From contig NZ_CP013377.1 in assembly GCF_001718415.1 (NCBI RefSeq), positions 806,001 through 870,000 on the forward strand: a stretch of DNA of 64,000 nt, in the 5' to 3' direction. Shown in pieces: positions 37,040-47,163 of the stretch. The notes under the pieces are model-generated. The model saw only the letters and a program-made list of their open reading frames with translations. It was not told where the DNA came from and did no database searches. The DNA comes from Burkholderia pseudomultivorans (GTDB lineage Bacteria > Pseudomonadota > Gammaproteobacteria > Burkholderiales > Burkholderiaceae). Numbering within the stretch: the first letter of the stretch is position 1; every line of letters begins with the position of its first letter. A program made the translations under genes and the position numbers.

Positions 37040-40000
37040 TCAACCTTCTTGTTCGGGGGTCACGTTGGCGCGCTTCTTGCCAGACGCGAGCCATGCCGAG
37101 ATGCGTTCCTGGATGCTCATCACGAACACAAAGAAAACCGGCACGAAGAAAATGGCCAGCACGGTGGCGGCGACCATGCCGCCGAACACACCGGTACCGA
37201 TCGCGTGCTGCGTTTCGGCGCTGGCGCCGGTTGCGATCATCAAAGGCACGACACCGAGGCCGAACGCGAGCGAGGTCATCAGGATCGGGCGCAGGCGTAG
37301 CTTCGACGACTGTACGGCCGCCTCGATCAGCCCCTTGCCTTCCTCGCGCAACTGCTTCGCGAACTCGACGATCAGGATTGCGTTCTTCGCGGACAAGCCG
37401 ATCACCGTAATCATCCCGACCTTGAAGAACACGTCGTTCGGCAGCCCGCGGAGCAGGACTGCGGCGAGTGCGCCGATCAGGCCGAGCGGCACCACCAGCA
37501 TCACCGACAGCGGAATCGCCCAGCTCTCGTAGAGCGCCGCGAGCACCAGAAACACGACGATCATCGACAGCGCCATCAGCATCGGCGCCTGAGAGGCCGA
37601 CTCGCGCTCCTGCAGGGACTGGCCCGTCCACGCCACCGTGAAGCCCGGCGGCAACTGCGCGGCCAGGCGCTCCATCTCGGCCATCGCCGCGCCGCTGGAG
37701 TAGCCGGGCGCCGAACCGCCGGAGATGCGTGCGGACGGATAACCCTGGAAGCGCACCAACTGGAGCGGGGTCTCTGACCAGACCGGACGCACCACCTCGG
37801 ACAACGGCACCATGCCGCCGGCCGCGTTGCGCACGTAGAGCTTCATCACGTTGTCGATCTGCATGCGTGCCGGGGCATCGGCCTGGATGATCACCTGCTG
37901 CATGCGGCCCGCGTTCGGGAAGTCGTTCACATAGGTCGAGCCCATCGCGGCCGACAACGTATCGCTGATGGTCGTGAACGACACGCCTAGCGCTTCGGCC
38001 TTGTCGCGGTCGATATCCAGCTTCACGCTTGTGCCGGCCGGCAGGCTGTCCGGATAGACCCCCGTCACGATTTTGCTTTGGGCGGCCAGTTCGAGCAGCT
38101 TCATCTCTGCCGCCTTGAGCGCGGCGTAGCCCTGGTTGGCACGATCCTGCAGGCGCATCGTGAATCCCGAGCTGGTGCCCAGCCCGTCAATGGCCGGCGG
38201 CAGCAGGCTCATGACCGTACCTTCGGTCACGCCCCCCATTGCAGCCTGCGCGTGCATCGCTTCTTCCATCGTGGACGAACCTTCCCGCTTGCCCCAGTCC
38301 TTGAGGACCGCGTAGTTCAGTGCCGCGTTGGAACCGAGACCGGAGAAGCCGTAGCCGATGATGGAGATGCTCGACTGGATCGCCGGACGCGAGGCGAGGT
38401 GCTTCTCGAGCGTCTTGACCACGTCGCCCGTGCGCTCGACGGTCGAATCCGCCGGGAGCAGGAAGCCGGTCATGAAGTAACCCTGGTCTTCTTCGGGCAG
38501 GAACGACGACGGCAGCATGCGGAAGCCGAATACCAGTGCGACGGAAATCGCGATGAACAGCAGCATGACGCGGCCCGTGCGGCCGACCAGGCGGCCGACG
38601 CGCGTCTCGTACCAGCCCGTCAGGCGATCGAAGCGGCGGTTGAACCAGCCGAAGAAGCCGCGTTTCTCATGGTGACCGTGCTCGATCGGCTTGAGCATCG
38701 TTGCGCACAGGGCCGGCGTGAGCGTCAGCGCGAGCAGTGCGGAGAACAGGATCGACACGGCCATCGACAATGTGAACTGCTGATAGATCACACCGACCGA
38801 GCCGCTCGACATCGCCATCGGCAGGAACACGGCCGTCAGCACCAACGTGATGCCGATGATCGCGCCGGTAATCTCCTTCATGGCCTTGATCGTTGCATCC
38901 TTCGGCGACAGCCCTTCTTCGACCATCAGGCGTTCGACGTTCTCGACGACGACGATCGCATCGTCGACGATGATGCCGATCGCGAGCACCATGCCGAACA
39001 TCGTCAGCACGTTGATCGAGAAACCGGTCATCAGCATCACCGCGAACGTGCCGAGCATCGCGACCGGCGCGACGATCGCCGGGATCAGCGTGTAGCGCAC
39101 GTTCTGCAGGAACAGGTACATCACGAGGAACACGAGCACCATCGCTTCGAGCAGCGTGTGAATCACCTTCTCGATCGAGATCTTCACGAACGGTGCGGTA
39201 TCGAACGGGATCGAGTAGGTCATGCCGGCCGGCATGGTTTTGGCGATCATGTCCAGTTGCTCGCGCACGGCTTCCGCCGTCTTCACCGCATTGGCGCCCG
39301 GCGCCAGTTGCACGCCGGCGAAAGTGGCCGGCTTGCCGTTCTCGCTGTTCACGAAGGTGAACGCCTGCGGGCCGAGTTCGACCCGTGCGACATCGCCGAG
39401 CACGACCTTCGAGCCGTTCGCGTTCGCGCGCAGCACGATCTTGGCGAACTGCTCCGGCGTCGTGAGCTGGCCTTGCGCGGTGAGCGGCACCGTCACGCGC
39501 TGGCCCCGCATCGCAGGCGCAGCCCCGAGGCTGCCCGGCGCGATCTGAACGTTTTGCTGGCTGACGGCAGTGGTCAGGTCGTTCATCGACAGACCGTAGG
39601 TGATCAGCTTCTGCGGATCGACCCAGATGCGCATGGCCTGTTCCGAACCGAACAGTTGCACCTTGCCGACGCCCTCGACGCGTCGCAAGTCTTCGACGAC
39701 GTTGCGCGCCATGTAGTCCGCGAGTGCGTTTTCGTCGTAGCGGCCGCTGTCTGACTTGAGGCCGACGAACAGCAGGAAGCCGGTGGCGGCCGATTGCACG
39801 ATCACGCCGTTCTGCCGCACGACGGGCGGCAGGCGCGGTTCGACTGACTTGAGCTTGTTCTGTACGTCCACCTGGGCCATTGCCGAATCGGTACCGGGCT
39901 TGAAGGTCGCGGTGATCTGCGCCTGGCCGGAGGTATCGGCTGACGATTCGAAGTACAGAAGGTTACGTACGCCGGAAAGCTCGCGCTCGATGAGGCTCAG

Positions 40001-40183
40001 CACGCTGTCGCTCATCGTCTGCGGCGTGGCGCCGGGGTAGGTGGCGGTAATGGTGACGGTCGGCGGTGCGACCGACGGATAGCGCGCAACCGGCAGTTCG
40101 GGAATGGCGATCAGGCCCAGCAAGATGATGAAGAGGGCGATCACCCACGCGAAGACCGGGCGGCGGATGAAGAATTGGGACAT
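37040..40183 (-). CDS. RND-family multidrug efflux pump, inner-membrane subunit (AcrB/MexB type)
   Basis: 1047 residues, the standard length for HAE1-type pumps. It starts MSQFFIRRPVFAWVIALFIILLG and carries 12 membrane helices. The proton-relay aspartates are in helix 4 (GIIVDDAIVVVENVER). Later signatures include GLSAKNAILIVEFAKQL and PILMTSLAFGLGVVPL. It takes up substrates from the periplasm and inner membrane and passes them to the channel. Which drugs or solvents it exports cannot be read off; next to a catabolic cluster for hydrophobic compounds, solvent export is worth considering. Confidence 0.95.
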   Translation of the reverse strand: MSQFFIRRPVFAWVIALFIILLGLIAIPELPVARYPSVAPPTVTITATYPGATPQTMSDSVLSLIERELSGVRNLLYFESSADTSGQAQITATFKPGTDSAMAQVDVQNKLKSVEPRLPPVVRQNGVIVQSAATGFLLFVGLKSDSGRYDENALADYMARNVVEDLRRVEGVGKVQLFGSEQAMRIWVDPQKLITYGLSMNDLTTAVSQQNVQIAPGSLGAAPAMRGQRVTVPLTAQGQLTTPEQFAKIVLRANANGSKVVLGDVARVELGPQAFTFVNSENGKPATFAGVQLAPGANAVKTAEAVREQLDMIAKTMPAGMTYSIPFDTAPFVKISIEKVIHTLLEAMVLVFLVMYLFLQNVRYTLIPAIVAPVAMLGTFAVMLMTGFSINVLTMFGMVLAIGIIVDDAIVVVENVERLMVEEGLSPKDATIKAMKEITGAIIGITLVLTAVFLPMAMSSGSVGVIYQQFTLSMAVSILFSALLALTLTPALCATMLKPIEHGHHEKRGFFGWFNRRFDRLTGWYETRVGRLVGRTGRVMLLFIAISVALVFGFRMLPSSFLPEEDQGYFMTGFLLPADSTVERTGDVVKTLEKHLASRPAIQSSISIIGYGFSGLGSNAALNYAVLKDWGKREGSSTMEEAMHAQAAMGGVTEGTVMSLLPPAIDGLGTSSGFTMRLQDRANQGYAALKAAEMKLLELAAQSKIVTGVYPDSLPAGTSVKLDIDRDKAEALGVSFTTISDTLSAAMGSTYVNDFPNAGRMQQVIIQADAPARMQIDNVMKLYVRNAAGGMVPLSEVVRPVWSETPLQLVRFQGYPSARISGGSAPGYSSGAAMAEMERLAAQLPPGFTVAWTGQSLQERESASQAPMLMALSMIVVFLVLAALYESWAIPLSVMLVVPLGLIGALAAVLLRGLPNDVFFKVGMITVIGLSAKNAILIVEFAKQLREEGKGLIEAAVQSSKLRLRPILMTSLAFGLGVVPLMIATGASAETQHAIGTGVFGGMVAATVLAIFFVPVFFVFVMSIQERISAWLASGKKRANVTPEQEG

Positions 40184-40202
40184 GACTGGATGCTCCCGTG
40201 AC

Positions 40203-41366
40203 TCAGTGCGACGAAGCGGTCTCGACCGCTTCAGGCGCCTTCCATGCAGTCGCCGTTACCGCCGCACCGTCGGTCAGGCGTTCCATGCCCTCGACGACGA
40301 TCTTCTGGCCTGCCTGTAGCCCCGACTTGATGCGATAGCTGCGATGCGTCAGTTCGCCGACCTCGACGGCTTTCAGATGCGCCGTGCCCTTCGCGTCGAG
40401 CACCCATACCTGCGGCTTGCCGCCCGCGCGGACGATGGCCTGCTGCGGCACGATCAACGCGTTGTCGTAATGCCCACGCGGGATGCGGGCACGTACGTAC
40501 ATGCCCGGCAGCAGCTGGCGCTTCGGGTTGTCGACCAGCACGCGCACCAGCACGTCGCCGGTGCCAGGATCGACGTTGACGCCCGAGAACAGCATGCGGC
40601 CGCGCGCGTCGTAGCGTGTATCGTCGTCGCGCAAAACGTCGACCGGCACGCCGTTGCTGTCCGACGCTTGCGGCTGCGACGCGAGCGCGCCGCGCAGCGC
40701 TTCGAGCGAGGCGGCCGGCTGGCGCACGTCCACGTAGACCTGGTCGATCTGCTGGATGCGCGCCATCGGCTGGCTGTCGGTGCTTGCCACCAGTGCGCCT
40801 TCGGTCACGAGGGCCTGATCGATGCGGCCGGCGATCGGTGCCTCGACGGTCGCGAACTTCAGGTCGAGTTGGCGACGTGCGAGTGTCGCGCGAGCTTGCG
40901 CGACGTCGGCGGCAGCCTGGTCGCGTTGGGACACCGAGTCGTCATAGACCTGACGGCTGATTGCGTCGGCTTCGACGAGCGGCTTGAGTCGTGTGGTCTG
41001 GACCTTGGCCCGTTCGAGCGCGGCTTGCGCGCGTTGCAGAGACGCCGCGGCCGTGTCCATGTCGGCCTTGAACGGTGCCGGATTGATCTGGAACAGCGGC
41101 TGGCCGGCGCGCACCTCCGTGCCCTGTTCGAACAACCGTCGTTGGACGATGCCGCTCACCTGCGGCCGGATCTCGGCGATCCGGACGGCTGCGACACGGC
41201 CGGGCAGGTCTTCGGTCAGGTCGAGACGCGAGGTCGCCAGGGTCATTGCCGCAACCGGAGTAGCGGGTGCAGCGGCTTGCTGTTCGGATTGCCCGCAACC
41301 CGCCAGTATCGCCGCCGTCACCAGCGCGCCGACGGCGCTGTAGCAGCATCGTTTGTGATTTTTCAT
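40203..41366 (-). CDS. Periplasmic adaptor (membrane fusion) lipoprotein of the RND pump
   Basis: 387 residues from ATG 41366 (MKNHKRCC), with AAGGAG five bases upstream. Lipobox LAGC (ILAGCGQSEQQ). The barrel-hairpin-lipoyl order is visible: VSGIVQRRLFEQGTEVRAGQPLFQI, a helical hairpin (LQRAQAALERAKVQTTRLKPL), FATVEAPIAGRIDQALVTEGALV, and the membrane-proximal domain near the end. First gene of the pump operon; 440 bases of intergenic DNA separate it from the divergent aldehyde dehydrogenase. Confidence 0.93.
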   Translation of the reverse strand: MKNHKRCCYSAVGALVTAAILAGCGQSEQQAAAPATPVAAMTLATSRLDLTEDLPGRVAAVRIAEIRPQVSGIVQRRLFEQGTEVRAGQPLFQINPAPFKADMDTAAASLQRAQAALERAKVQTTRLKPLVEADAISRQVYDDSVSQRDQAAADVAQARATLARRQLDLKFATVEAPIAGRIDQALVTEGALVASTDSQPMARIQQIDQVYVDVRQPAASLEALRGALASQPQASDSNGVPVDVLRDDDTRYDARGRMLFSGVNVDPGTGDVLVRVLVDNPKRQLLPGMYVRARIPRGHYDNALIVPQQAIVRAGGKPQVWVLDAKGTAHLKAVEVGELTHRSYRIKSGLQAGQKIVVEGMERLTDGAAVTATAWKAPEAVETASSH

Positions 41367-41480
41367 GTGGACTCCTTGAGACGCAGGACCCATGGCCCGC
41401 ATTCTGTGTTCGAGGATGGCATAAACGGTTCCGGTGCCGCAGCCCCGTGCAACTACTAAGTTGCTGCAAATTTCCCAATA

Positions 41481-41507
41481 TGGTCAAATGACCATGTCAA
41501 TTGACCA
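41481..41507. promoter_or_regulatory. Palindromic operator TGGTCAAATGACCA with a second half-overlapping site
   Basis: A perfect 6-bp inverted repeat with an AA centre lies at 41481-41494 and is followed at once by TGTCAATTGACCA. The site sits in the divergent gap, 115 bases before the adaptor gene start and about 300 bases before the aldehyde dehydrogenase. Closely related palindromes occur at 48893, 49037, 62484 and 62806. Probably bound by a dimeric repressor. Confidence 0.55.
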
Positions 41508-41807
41508 AGGGCGCGTAATCTATCCCAAAACAGGAGGTCGCGTTTTCAGGGATGGGCCATCACCTGCGGCGCGGTGTTCGACGGAGGCCGGGAAAGGCTG
41601 GACAGAAGGAAGTGGTTTTTGCATGTGACGACAGAACGATGCTTCGTCGACAAGGAAGCCGGGCGTGGTCGGGCAAGACCGAGTATTGGGGGCGGATGTC
41701 GCTGCATGCACGACAGATCACCCATGCGGATCACGAAGCGGGCGTCTAGCGCCATCGGGACTTCGGACTGTTATCCATTCAATTTTCACCAGACAGAGCA
41801 CGAAAGG

Positions 41808-43289
41808 ATGAATCAAACGACTGTATCTTCGGCGCTGAGCGCCCGACTGCGTGACGCCTCCTTGCTGGAGACGCGGGTCTGGCTTGCCTCGGGATGGGAA
41901 AAAGGCGAGGAGGGTCGTTCGTTTCCGGTCACGAATCCGGCTACGGGTGAAGTCCTGGCGCGCGTGACGAGTCTCGGTGCTGCAGAGGTGGAGAAGGCCA
42001 TTGCGGCGTCGGCTGCGGCACAAGAAGCATGGCGCACACGAACCAGCCACGAGCGCGCAAGGATACTGCGCGCATGGTATGACCTGATCGTCGAGCATGC
42101 GGACGACCTTGCCTTCATCATGACGTCGGAGCAGGGCAAGCCGCTCGCCGAGGCGCGCGGCGAAATCATGTATGCCGCTTCTTTCGTGGAGTGGTTTGCC
42201 GAAGAAGCGAAGCGGGTATATGGCGACGTCATTCCCCACCCGCAATCCGACAAGCGCATCTGCGTCATTCGTCAGCCAATCGGCGTCTGTGCCGCGATCA
42301 CGCCGTGGAATTTTCCCGCCGCGATGATTACTCGCAAGGTGGCGCCGGCGCTGGCTGCCGGCTGTTCCATCATCGTGCGCCCGGCGGACCTCACGCCATT
42401 GACGGCGCTTGCGCTTGCCGTGCTCGCCGAGCGAGCGGGTATTCCCGCCGGTGTCCTTCAAGTGGTGTGTGGCCCGTCGCGCGAGATCGGCGCGGTCCTC
42501 ACGGCCAGCCCCATTGTGCGCAAGCTTTCGTTTACCGGTTCGACCGAAGTGGGGCGGGTGCTCATGAGCCAATCGTCGGCGACGATCAAGCGGCTTTCTC
42601 TCGAACTCGGCGGCAATGCACCTTTCATCGTGTTCGACGATGCGGACCTCGACGCAGCGATTGAAGGCGCGATGGCATCGAAGTACCGAAATAGCGGCCA
42701 GACTTGTGTGTGCGCCAATCGCTTTCTCGTGCAGGCTGGCATTCACGACCGCTTCGTCGATGCGCTCGCCCGGCGAGTCCAGGCGCTCAAGGTAGGAAGC
42801 GGAACGGAGCCGGGCGTGCAGCAGGGGCCGCTGATCCAGCAGTCCGCCTGCGATCACCTGGACGAACTCGTCGACGATGCGGTAAGCAAGGGCGCACGAA
42901 TCGTCACTGGCGGGAAACGCCATCCGCTCGGTGGGACGTTTTTCGAGCCGACCGTCATCACGGATGCGACGCCGGCCATGCGTTTGGCGCGCGAGGAACT
43001 CTTCGGGCCCGTCGGTCCGGTGTTCCGCTTCGAGGATGAGGCGGAGGCGATTGCGATGGCCAACGACACCGAGTATGGCCTGGCAGCCTATCTCTATACA
43101 CGCGACCACGGCCGCATCTGGCAGGTAGGCGAGGCGCTCGAGTACGGCATGGTTGGCCTGAATACCGGGGTGATTTCCAACGAGGTCGCGCCGTTCGGTG
43201 GGGTGAAGCAGTCCGGCCTCGGCCGCGAGGGCTCCCGTTACGGGATCGAGGAATATCTGGAAATCAAGTACATGTGTACCCAGATCTAA
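41808..43289 (+). CDS. NAD(P)-dependent aldehyde dehydrogenase, succinate-semialdehyde type
   Basis: 493 residues from ATG 41808 (MNQTTVSSALSARL). It oxidises an aldehyde to the acid. Visible signatures are the cofactor motif FTGSTEVGR, catalytic Glu in LELGGNAPF and catalytic Cys in NSGQTCVCANR, the last being typical of the GabD group, which favours semialdehydes. In a pathway with esterases and alcohol dehydrogenase it would oxidise an omega-oxo acid or aldehyde product. First gene of the plus-strand cluster; the iron-type dehydrogenase follows after 29 bases. Confidence 0.9.
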   Translation: MNQTTVSSALSARLRDASLLETRVWLASGWEKGEEGRSFPVTNPATGEVLARVTSLGAAEVEKAIAASAAAQEAWRTRTSHERARILRAWYDLIVEHADDLAFIMTSEQGKPLAEARGEIMYAASFVEWFAEEAKRVYGDVIPHPQSDKRICVIRQPIGVCAAITPWNFPAAMITRKVAPALAAGCSIIVRPADLTPLTALALAVLAERAGIPAGVLQVVCGPSREIGAVLTASPIVRKLSFTGSTEVGRVLMSQSSATIKRLSLELGGNAPFIVFDDADLDAAIEGAMASKYRNSGQTCVCANRFLVQAGIHDRFVDALARRVQALKVGSGTEPGVQQGPLIQQSACDHLDELVDDAVSKGARIVTGGKRHPLGGTFFEPTVITDATPAMRLAREELFGPVGPVFRFEDEAEAIAMANDTEYGLAAYLYTRDHGRIWQVGEALEYGMVGLNTGVISNEVAPFGGVKQSGLGREGSRYGIEEYLEIKYMCTQI

Positions 43290-43318
43290 CTGCAAATGTC
43301 GGCATGAAGGAAACGTCA

Positions 43319-44485
43319 ATGGAAATGTCCCCGCGGTCGCTGCTCTTCGAAACCGTTCCGTCGATCCTCCAGGAGTGGGGCAGTGCGCGCCGCCTGGGCG
43401 AAGTGATGGCGCGATGGACGGATCGCCGGAATGTGCTGATCGTTACTGACGCAGGGCTGCACAAGGCCGGCGTACTGGAGCCGGCGAAAGCATCGCTGGC
43501 AGCCTCGGGATTCCGTGCGGCTGTTTTCGACGAGGTCGTGGCCGATCCGCCGGAGAGCGTGGTATCGCGTTGCGTAGCGTTCGCCCGCAGTGCCGAGGCA
43601 GACGTCGTCATCGGCCTGGGTGGCGGCTCGTCGATGGACATTGCGAAACTGGCCGCCATTCTGACCGTGTCGCAGCAGTCGCTCGCGGACATGTACGGCA
43701 TTGGCAACGTTCAGGGCGAGCGCCTGCCATTGGTGCAGATCCCGACGACTGCCGGCACTGGATCGGAAGTCACGAATATTTCCATCGTTTCGGTAGGCGA
43801 AACGAACAAAATGGGAATCGTCTCCCGTCAGCTGTACGCCGACAAAGTGATCTTGGACGCCGAACTGACCGTCGGCCTGCCACGCAGTCATACGGCTGCA
43901 ACCGGCATCGACGCGATGGTTCACGCCATCGAGGCTTATACCAGCAAGCACAAGAAGAATGCCATTTCCGATGCGCTTGCACGTGAAGCACTGCGTCTGC
44001 TGGCAAGCAACCTGATCCCCGCTTGCGAGAATGGGAAAGATCAGCGCGCGCGGGAGGCCATGCTCCTGGGCGCAACCCTGGCGGGCCAAGCGTTCGCCAA
44101 TGCTCCGGTGGCCGCGGTCCATGCACTGGCTTATCCGTTGGGCGGCCATTTTCACATCCCGCACGGTTTGTCCAACGCATTGATGCTCGCCCCCGTACTG
44201 CGTTTCAACGCCGAAGCGGCTGCTCAGCAATATTCGGAACTGGCAGACCTCGTAGGAGCGGGCGGAGAGGGCGACGTCCACGCGCGCACCGCCGCATTCA
44301 TCGGATTCCTGGATGACCTGATGGAACGATCCGGCGCACCGCGACGCCTGCGCGACGTAGGCGTCACGCGTTCGAGTCTGGCGACACTGGCGGCAGATTC
44401 CATGAAGCAGCAGCGCCTGCTGCAGAACAATCCGGTCGTTGTTACGGATGCCGATGCCTTGCGCCTGTATGAACAGGCCTATTGA
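43319..44485 (+). CDS. Iron-type (group III) alcohol dehydrogenase
   Basis: 388 residues from ATG 43319, six bases after AAGGAA. The cofactor motif GGGSSMDIAKL is present. Metal ligands of this family are seen as Asp and His in TAATGIDAMVHAIEAYTS and two His in AVHALAYPLGGHFHIPHG. The enzyme converts an alcohol to an aldehyde or the reverse with NAD(P). Sitting between the aldehyde dehydrogenase and a monooxygenase, it probably oxidises the alcohol released by the esterases. Confidence 0.9.
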   Translation: MEMSPRSLLFETVPSILQEWGSARRLGEVMARWTDRRNVLIVTDAGLHKAGVLEPAKASLAASGFRAAVFDEVVADPPESVVSRCVAFARSAEADVVIGLGGGSSMDIAKLAAILTVSQQSLADMYGIGNVQGERLPLVQIPTTAGTGSEVTNISIVSVGETNKMGIVSRQLYADKVILDAELTVGLPRSHTAATGIDAMVHAIEAYTSKHKKNAISDALAREALRLLASNLIPACENGKDQRAREAMLLGATLAGQAFANAPVAAVHALAYPLGGHFHIPHGLSNALMLAPVLRFNAEAAAQQYSELADLVGAGGEGDVHARTAAFIGFLDDLMERSGAPRRLRDVGVTRSSLATLAADSMKQQRLLQNNPVVVTDADALRLYEQAY

Positions 44486-44537
44486 ACCGACGCAGGCCAA
44501 TCCGTTGTCGCCGTAACGTTAATAGAGAGAGTGCACC

Positions 44538-46001
44538 GTGAATACTGTAGAAAGGATTGAGCATCACGAGGTCGTCATTCTGGGTGCCGGCTTCGGCGGC
44601 CTCGGGATGGCGGCCCGCATGAAAATCGCGGGTATCGACGACTTCGTTGTGCTCGAGAAGCGTCCGGAGCTTGGCGGTGTCTGGCTCGACAATTCGTATC
44701 CCGGCGCAGCATGCGATACCGAATCGCACCTGTATTGCTACAGCTTCCATCCGCACTTGCGCGTCAGCGCGATGTATGCGGGAAGAAATGAACTGCTCAA
44801 TTACCTGAAATCGCTTGCCACGCGGTTCGGCCTGGCAGAACACCTCCGGTTCAATCGCGAGATTCGCAGCGCGGAATGGGATGCGGTTGCACGCCTCTGG
44901 CGGTTCGAGCTGAGCGACGGTTCGCGGCTGACCGCCCGCTTCTTTGTGCCGGCGTGGGGACAATTGAACCGGCCGATGATTCCCGCGGTTCGCGGCCTGG
45001 AAAGCTTCAAGGGGGATTACTTCCACTCCGCGGAGTGGCGGCACGATGTTGATCTGAGCGCCAAGCGTGTGGCGAGCATCGGCAATGCCGCAAGCGCCGT
45101 GCAATACGTGCCGGCCATCGCGCCCAAGGTTGCGCAACTTACGGTGTTCCAGCGCAGCGCAAACTGGATCATGCCGCGCAACCAGATCATCTTTCCGAAG
45201 GAGCAGCTCGATCTGTACGAGGAAGAACCTCATCTCTTCGAGGAAAGCCGGAAATCGCTACACGCCTTCCGCGAATCGGGGTTCGAGCGCACGCGGATCG
45301 GATCCAATGCGCAAATGGAAGGCAAGAGTCTGGCGTTGGCCCATCTTCATCGGCAGGTGCCCGACCCGGTACTGCGCGAGAAGCTGACGCCGGACTACGA
45401 ATACGCGTGCAAGCGGATTTTGCGTTCGGACGATTACTATCCGGCGCTCATGCGTGACAACGTCTCGCTGGAAACGGCAGGCGTAGAGGCATTCGTCGAA
45501 GACGGCATCGAGACCCGTGACGGCCGTGTTCTGCCGTTCGACGTGGTCGTGTTCGGAACCGGATTCGAAAGCCAGGCATTCCAGGGCAGTCTGCAGGTCC
45601 GCGGGACGAATGGCACGCTGGCGCAGGCGTGGGAACACGGCCCGGAAGCCTATCTGGGCATCACGGTGCCGGGCTTTCCCAACATGTTCATGCTGTACGG
45701 GCCGAACACGAACCTGAACCACAACTCGATCGTGTCGATGCTCGAGATCCAGCAGAACTACATCATCGATGCGATCGGAGGCATGGCGGCCGCGGGTGTC
45801 GACGCAGTGGACGTCGACAGGACGGTGTTCGACGAATACAACAGCAAGCTGCAGGCAGCGATGGCCGGCTCGGCGTTTTCCGCCGGCTGCTCGAGCTGGT
45901 ACAAGAACGCGCAGGGGAAAGTGATCAACAACTGGCCGGGAACGGTCGATGAATATCGTGCCGTCACGCGATGGGATCAAAGCGTATTCGGTACGCGCTG
46001 A
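44538..46001 (+). CDS. Flavin monooxygenase of Baeyer-Villiger type, copy 1
   Basis: 487 residues starting at GTG 44538 after AGAGAGAG. FAD-binding GAGFGG at 16-21, then ELGGVWLDNSYPGAACDTES. The Baeyer-Villiger fingerprint F-x-G-x3-H-x3-W is at 157-167 (FKGDYFHSAEW), with Arg instead of the usual Pro after Trp. The second nucleotide-binding region is SIGNAASAVQ. Such enzymes insert oxygen next to a carbonyl, turning a ketone into an ester or lactone with NADPH. The next gene, 12 bases on, is an esterase, as expected for ester cleavage. Confidence 0.88.
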   Translation: MNTVERIEHHEVVILGAGFGGLGMAARMKIAGIDDFVVLEKRPELGGVWLDNSYPGAACDTESHLYCYSFHPHLRVSAMYAGRNELLNYLKSLATRFGLAEHLRFNREIRSAEWDAVARLWRFELSDGSRLTARFFVPAWGQLNRPMIPAVRGLESFKGDYFHSAEWRHDVDLSAKRVASIGNAASAVQYVPAIAPKVAQLTVFQRSANWIMPRNQIIFPKEQLDLYEEEPHLFEESRKSLHAFRESGFERTRIGSNAQMEGKSLALAHLHRQVPDPVLREKLTPDYEYACKRILRSDDYYPALMRDNVSLETAGVEAFVEDGIETRDGRVLPFDVVVFGTGFESQAFQGSLQVRGTNGTLAQAWEHGPEAYLGITVPGFPNMFMLYGPNTNLNHNSIVSMLEIQQNYIIDAIGGMAAAGVDAVDVDRTVFDEYNSKLQAAMAGSAFSAGCSSWYKNAQGKVINNWPGTVDEYRAVTRWDQSVFGTR

Positions 46002-46013
46002 GCGGAGATGCGC

Positions 46014-46997
46014 ATGACATCGGAGCTCTGGTTACCGCTGACGGAAGTGGCTGACGATGCCCGGGACGCCGTACGGGCGTTCCGCGAACTGGGCGGACTG
46101 CACTACGGCAGTCTTTCCGTGGATCAGTCCCGCATGAACTTCGTGCGTGCGTGCGAACTGAACGGCATCGCCGCTGACGACGCTGTTGTCCACGACGACA
46201 TAGCTGTTCCCGTAACAGGCGGCAGCATTCGGGTACGGCTCTATCGCACAAGCAATGTGGAAGCTGTCGTCGGCAATCCGCTGGTCGTCTTCATTCACGG
46301 AGGCGGCTGGGTTATCGGGAGTGTGGACACGCATGACGGCATTTGCCGTCATCTCGCACGTCATAGCGGGTGCCCGGTCGCTTCGGTAGAGTACCGGCGA
46401 TCGCCGGAACATCGGTGGCCGGTCCCGCTCGAGGACTGTGAGCGGGCATTGGACTATCTGGTTGCCCATGCCTCAGCGCTCTCCATCGACGCATCTCGCG
46501 TGGTGCTGGCAGGCGACAGCGCTGGCGGCAACATGGCGACGATCATCGCTAATGCGGCGTCGGCGTTAGCGACCTCGATCGTTGGACAAATCCTGTTTTA
46601 TCCGGTGACGGACCTGACGGCGTCGCTGCCTTCGTATCGACGTATTGAAGGCGGATTTCCGCTCGTGGCCGAATCGATGCACTGGTTCCGCGATCACTAC
46701 GTGCCGGCCGGCACGCCGCTCGACCTTCCGCGCCTGTCTCCGCTGCTGCATGCGGAGGGCCGGCGGCAGCCGCCGATGTTCATCGCAACGGTCGGGCTTG
46801 ATCCGCTATGTGACGAGGGCGTTGCCTACGCGTCGTGCGCGGCACGCGCCGGCAGCAAAGTCGAGCATCACCATCTGCCCGGGCATCATCACGGCATCGT
46901 TACCGCAGCCCGCAATATCGCGACCGCGAGATATCTGCTGGAGCGAGCCGCTTCCTTCGTTCGGCGGCTTGCCGAAAAACATGGCGTCAATATCTGA
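46014..46997 (+). CDS. HSL-family alpha/beta hydrolase (esterase), copy 1
   Basis: 327 residues. I prefer ATG 46014 (MTSELWLPL) because GGAG lies six bases upstream; ATG 46008 abuts that site. The hormone-sensitive-lipase family marks are present: HGGGWVIG (oxyanion hole), nucleophile Ser in GDSAGGN, Asp in the DPLCDEG region and a His-rich site near HLPGHHHGI. It probably hydrolyses the ester or lactone made by the preceding monooxygenase, giving an alcohol and an acid. Confidence 0.88.
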   Translation: MTSELWLPLTEVADDARDAVRAFRELGGLHYGSLSVDQSRMNFVRACELNGIAADDAVVHDDIAVPVTGGSIRVRLYRTSNVEAVVGNPLVVFIHGGGWVIGSVDTHDGICRHLARHSGCPVASVEYRRSPEHRWPVPLEDCERALDYLVAHASALSIDASRVVLAGDSAGGNMATIIANAASALATSIVGQILFYPVTDLTASLPSYRRIEGGFPLVAESMHWFRDHYVPAGTPLDLPRLSPLLHAEGRRQPPMFIATVGLDPLCDEGVAYASCAARAGSKVEHHHLPGHHHGIVTAARNIATARYLLERAASFVRRLAEKHGVNI

Positions 46998-47163
46998 CGC
47001 TTCGACCTTCGCGCGACCTGGCGCCTCGCCGTCCGTGCGACACCGTTTGCGACGAGTAGGCCGGACAGCGTTCTCGCGTCGGGCGAGGTCATCGAGCTTG
47101 CGGCGATCGTGATGAGGCGACGGGCGTTGCACGATTATTCAAACAGGACAGAGGAGATTGGGT

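Noticed and set aside
38078..39754. 558-codon open frame opposite the RND pump gene
   Set aside because: Antisense shadow of a high-GC conserved gene; its composition is dominated by His, Arg and Asp and has no family features.
41718..43319. 533-codon open frame opposite the aldehyde dehydrogenase
   Set aside because: Antisense shadow; the plus-strand gene has all catalytic motifs.
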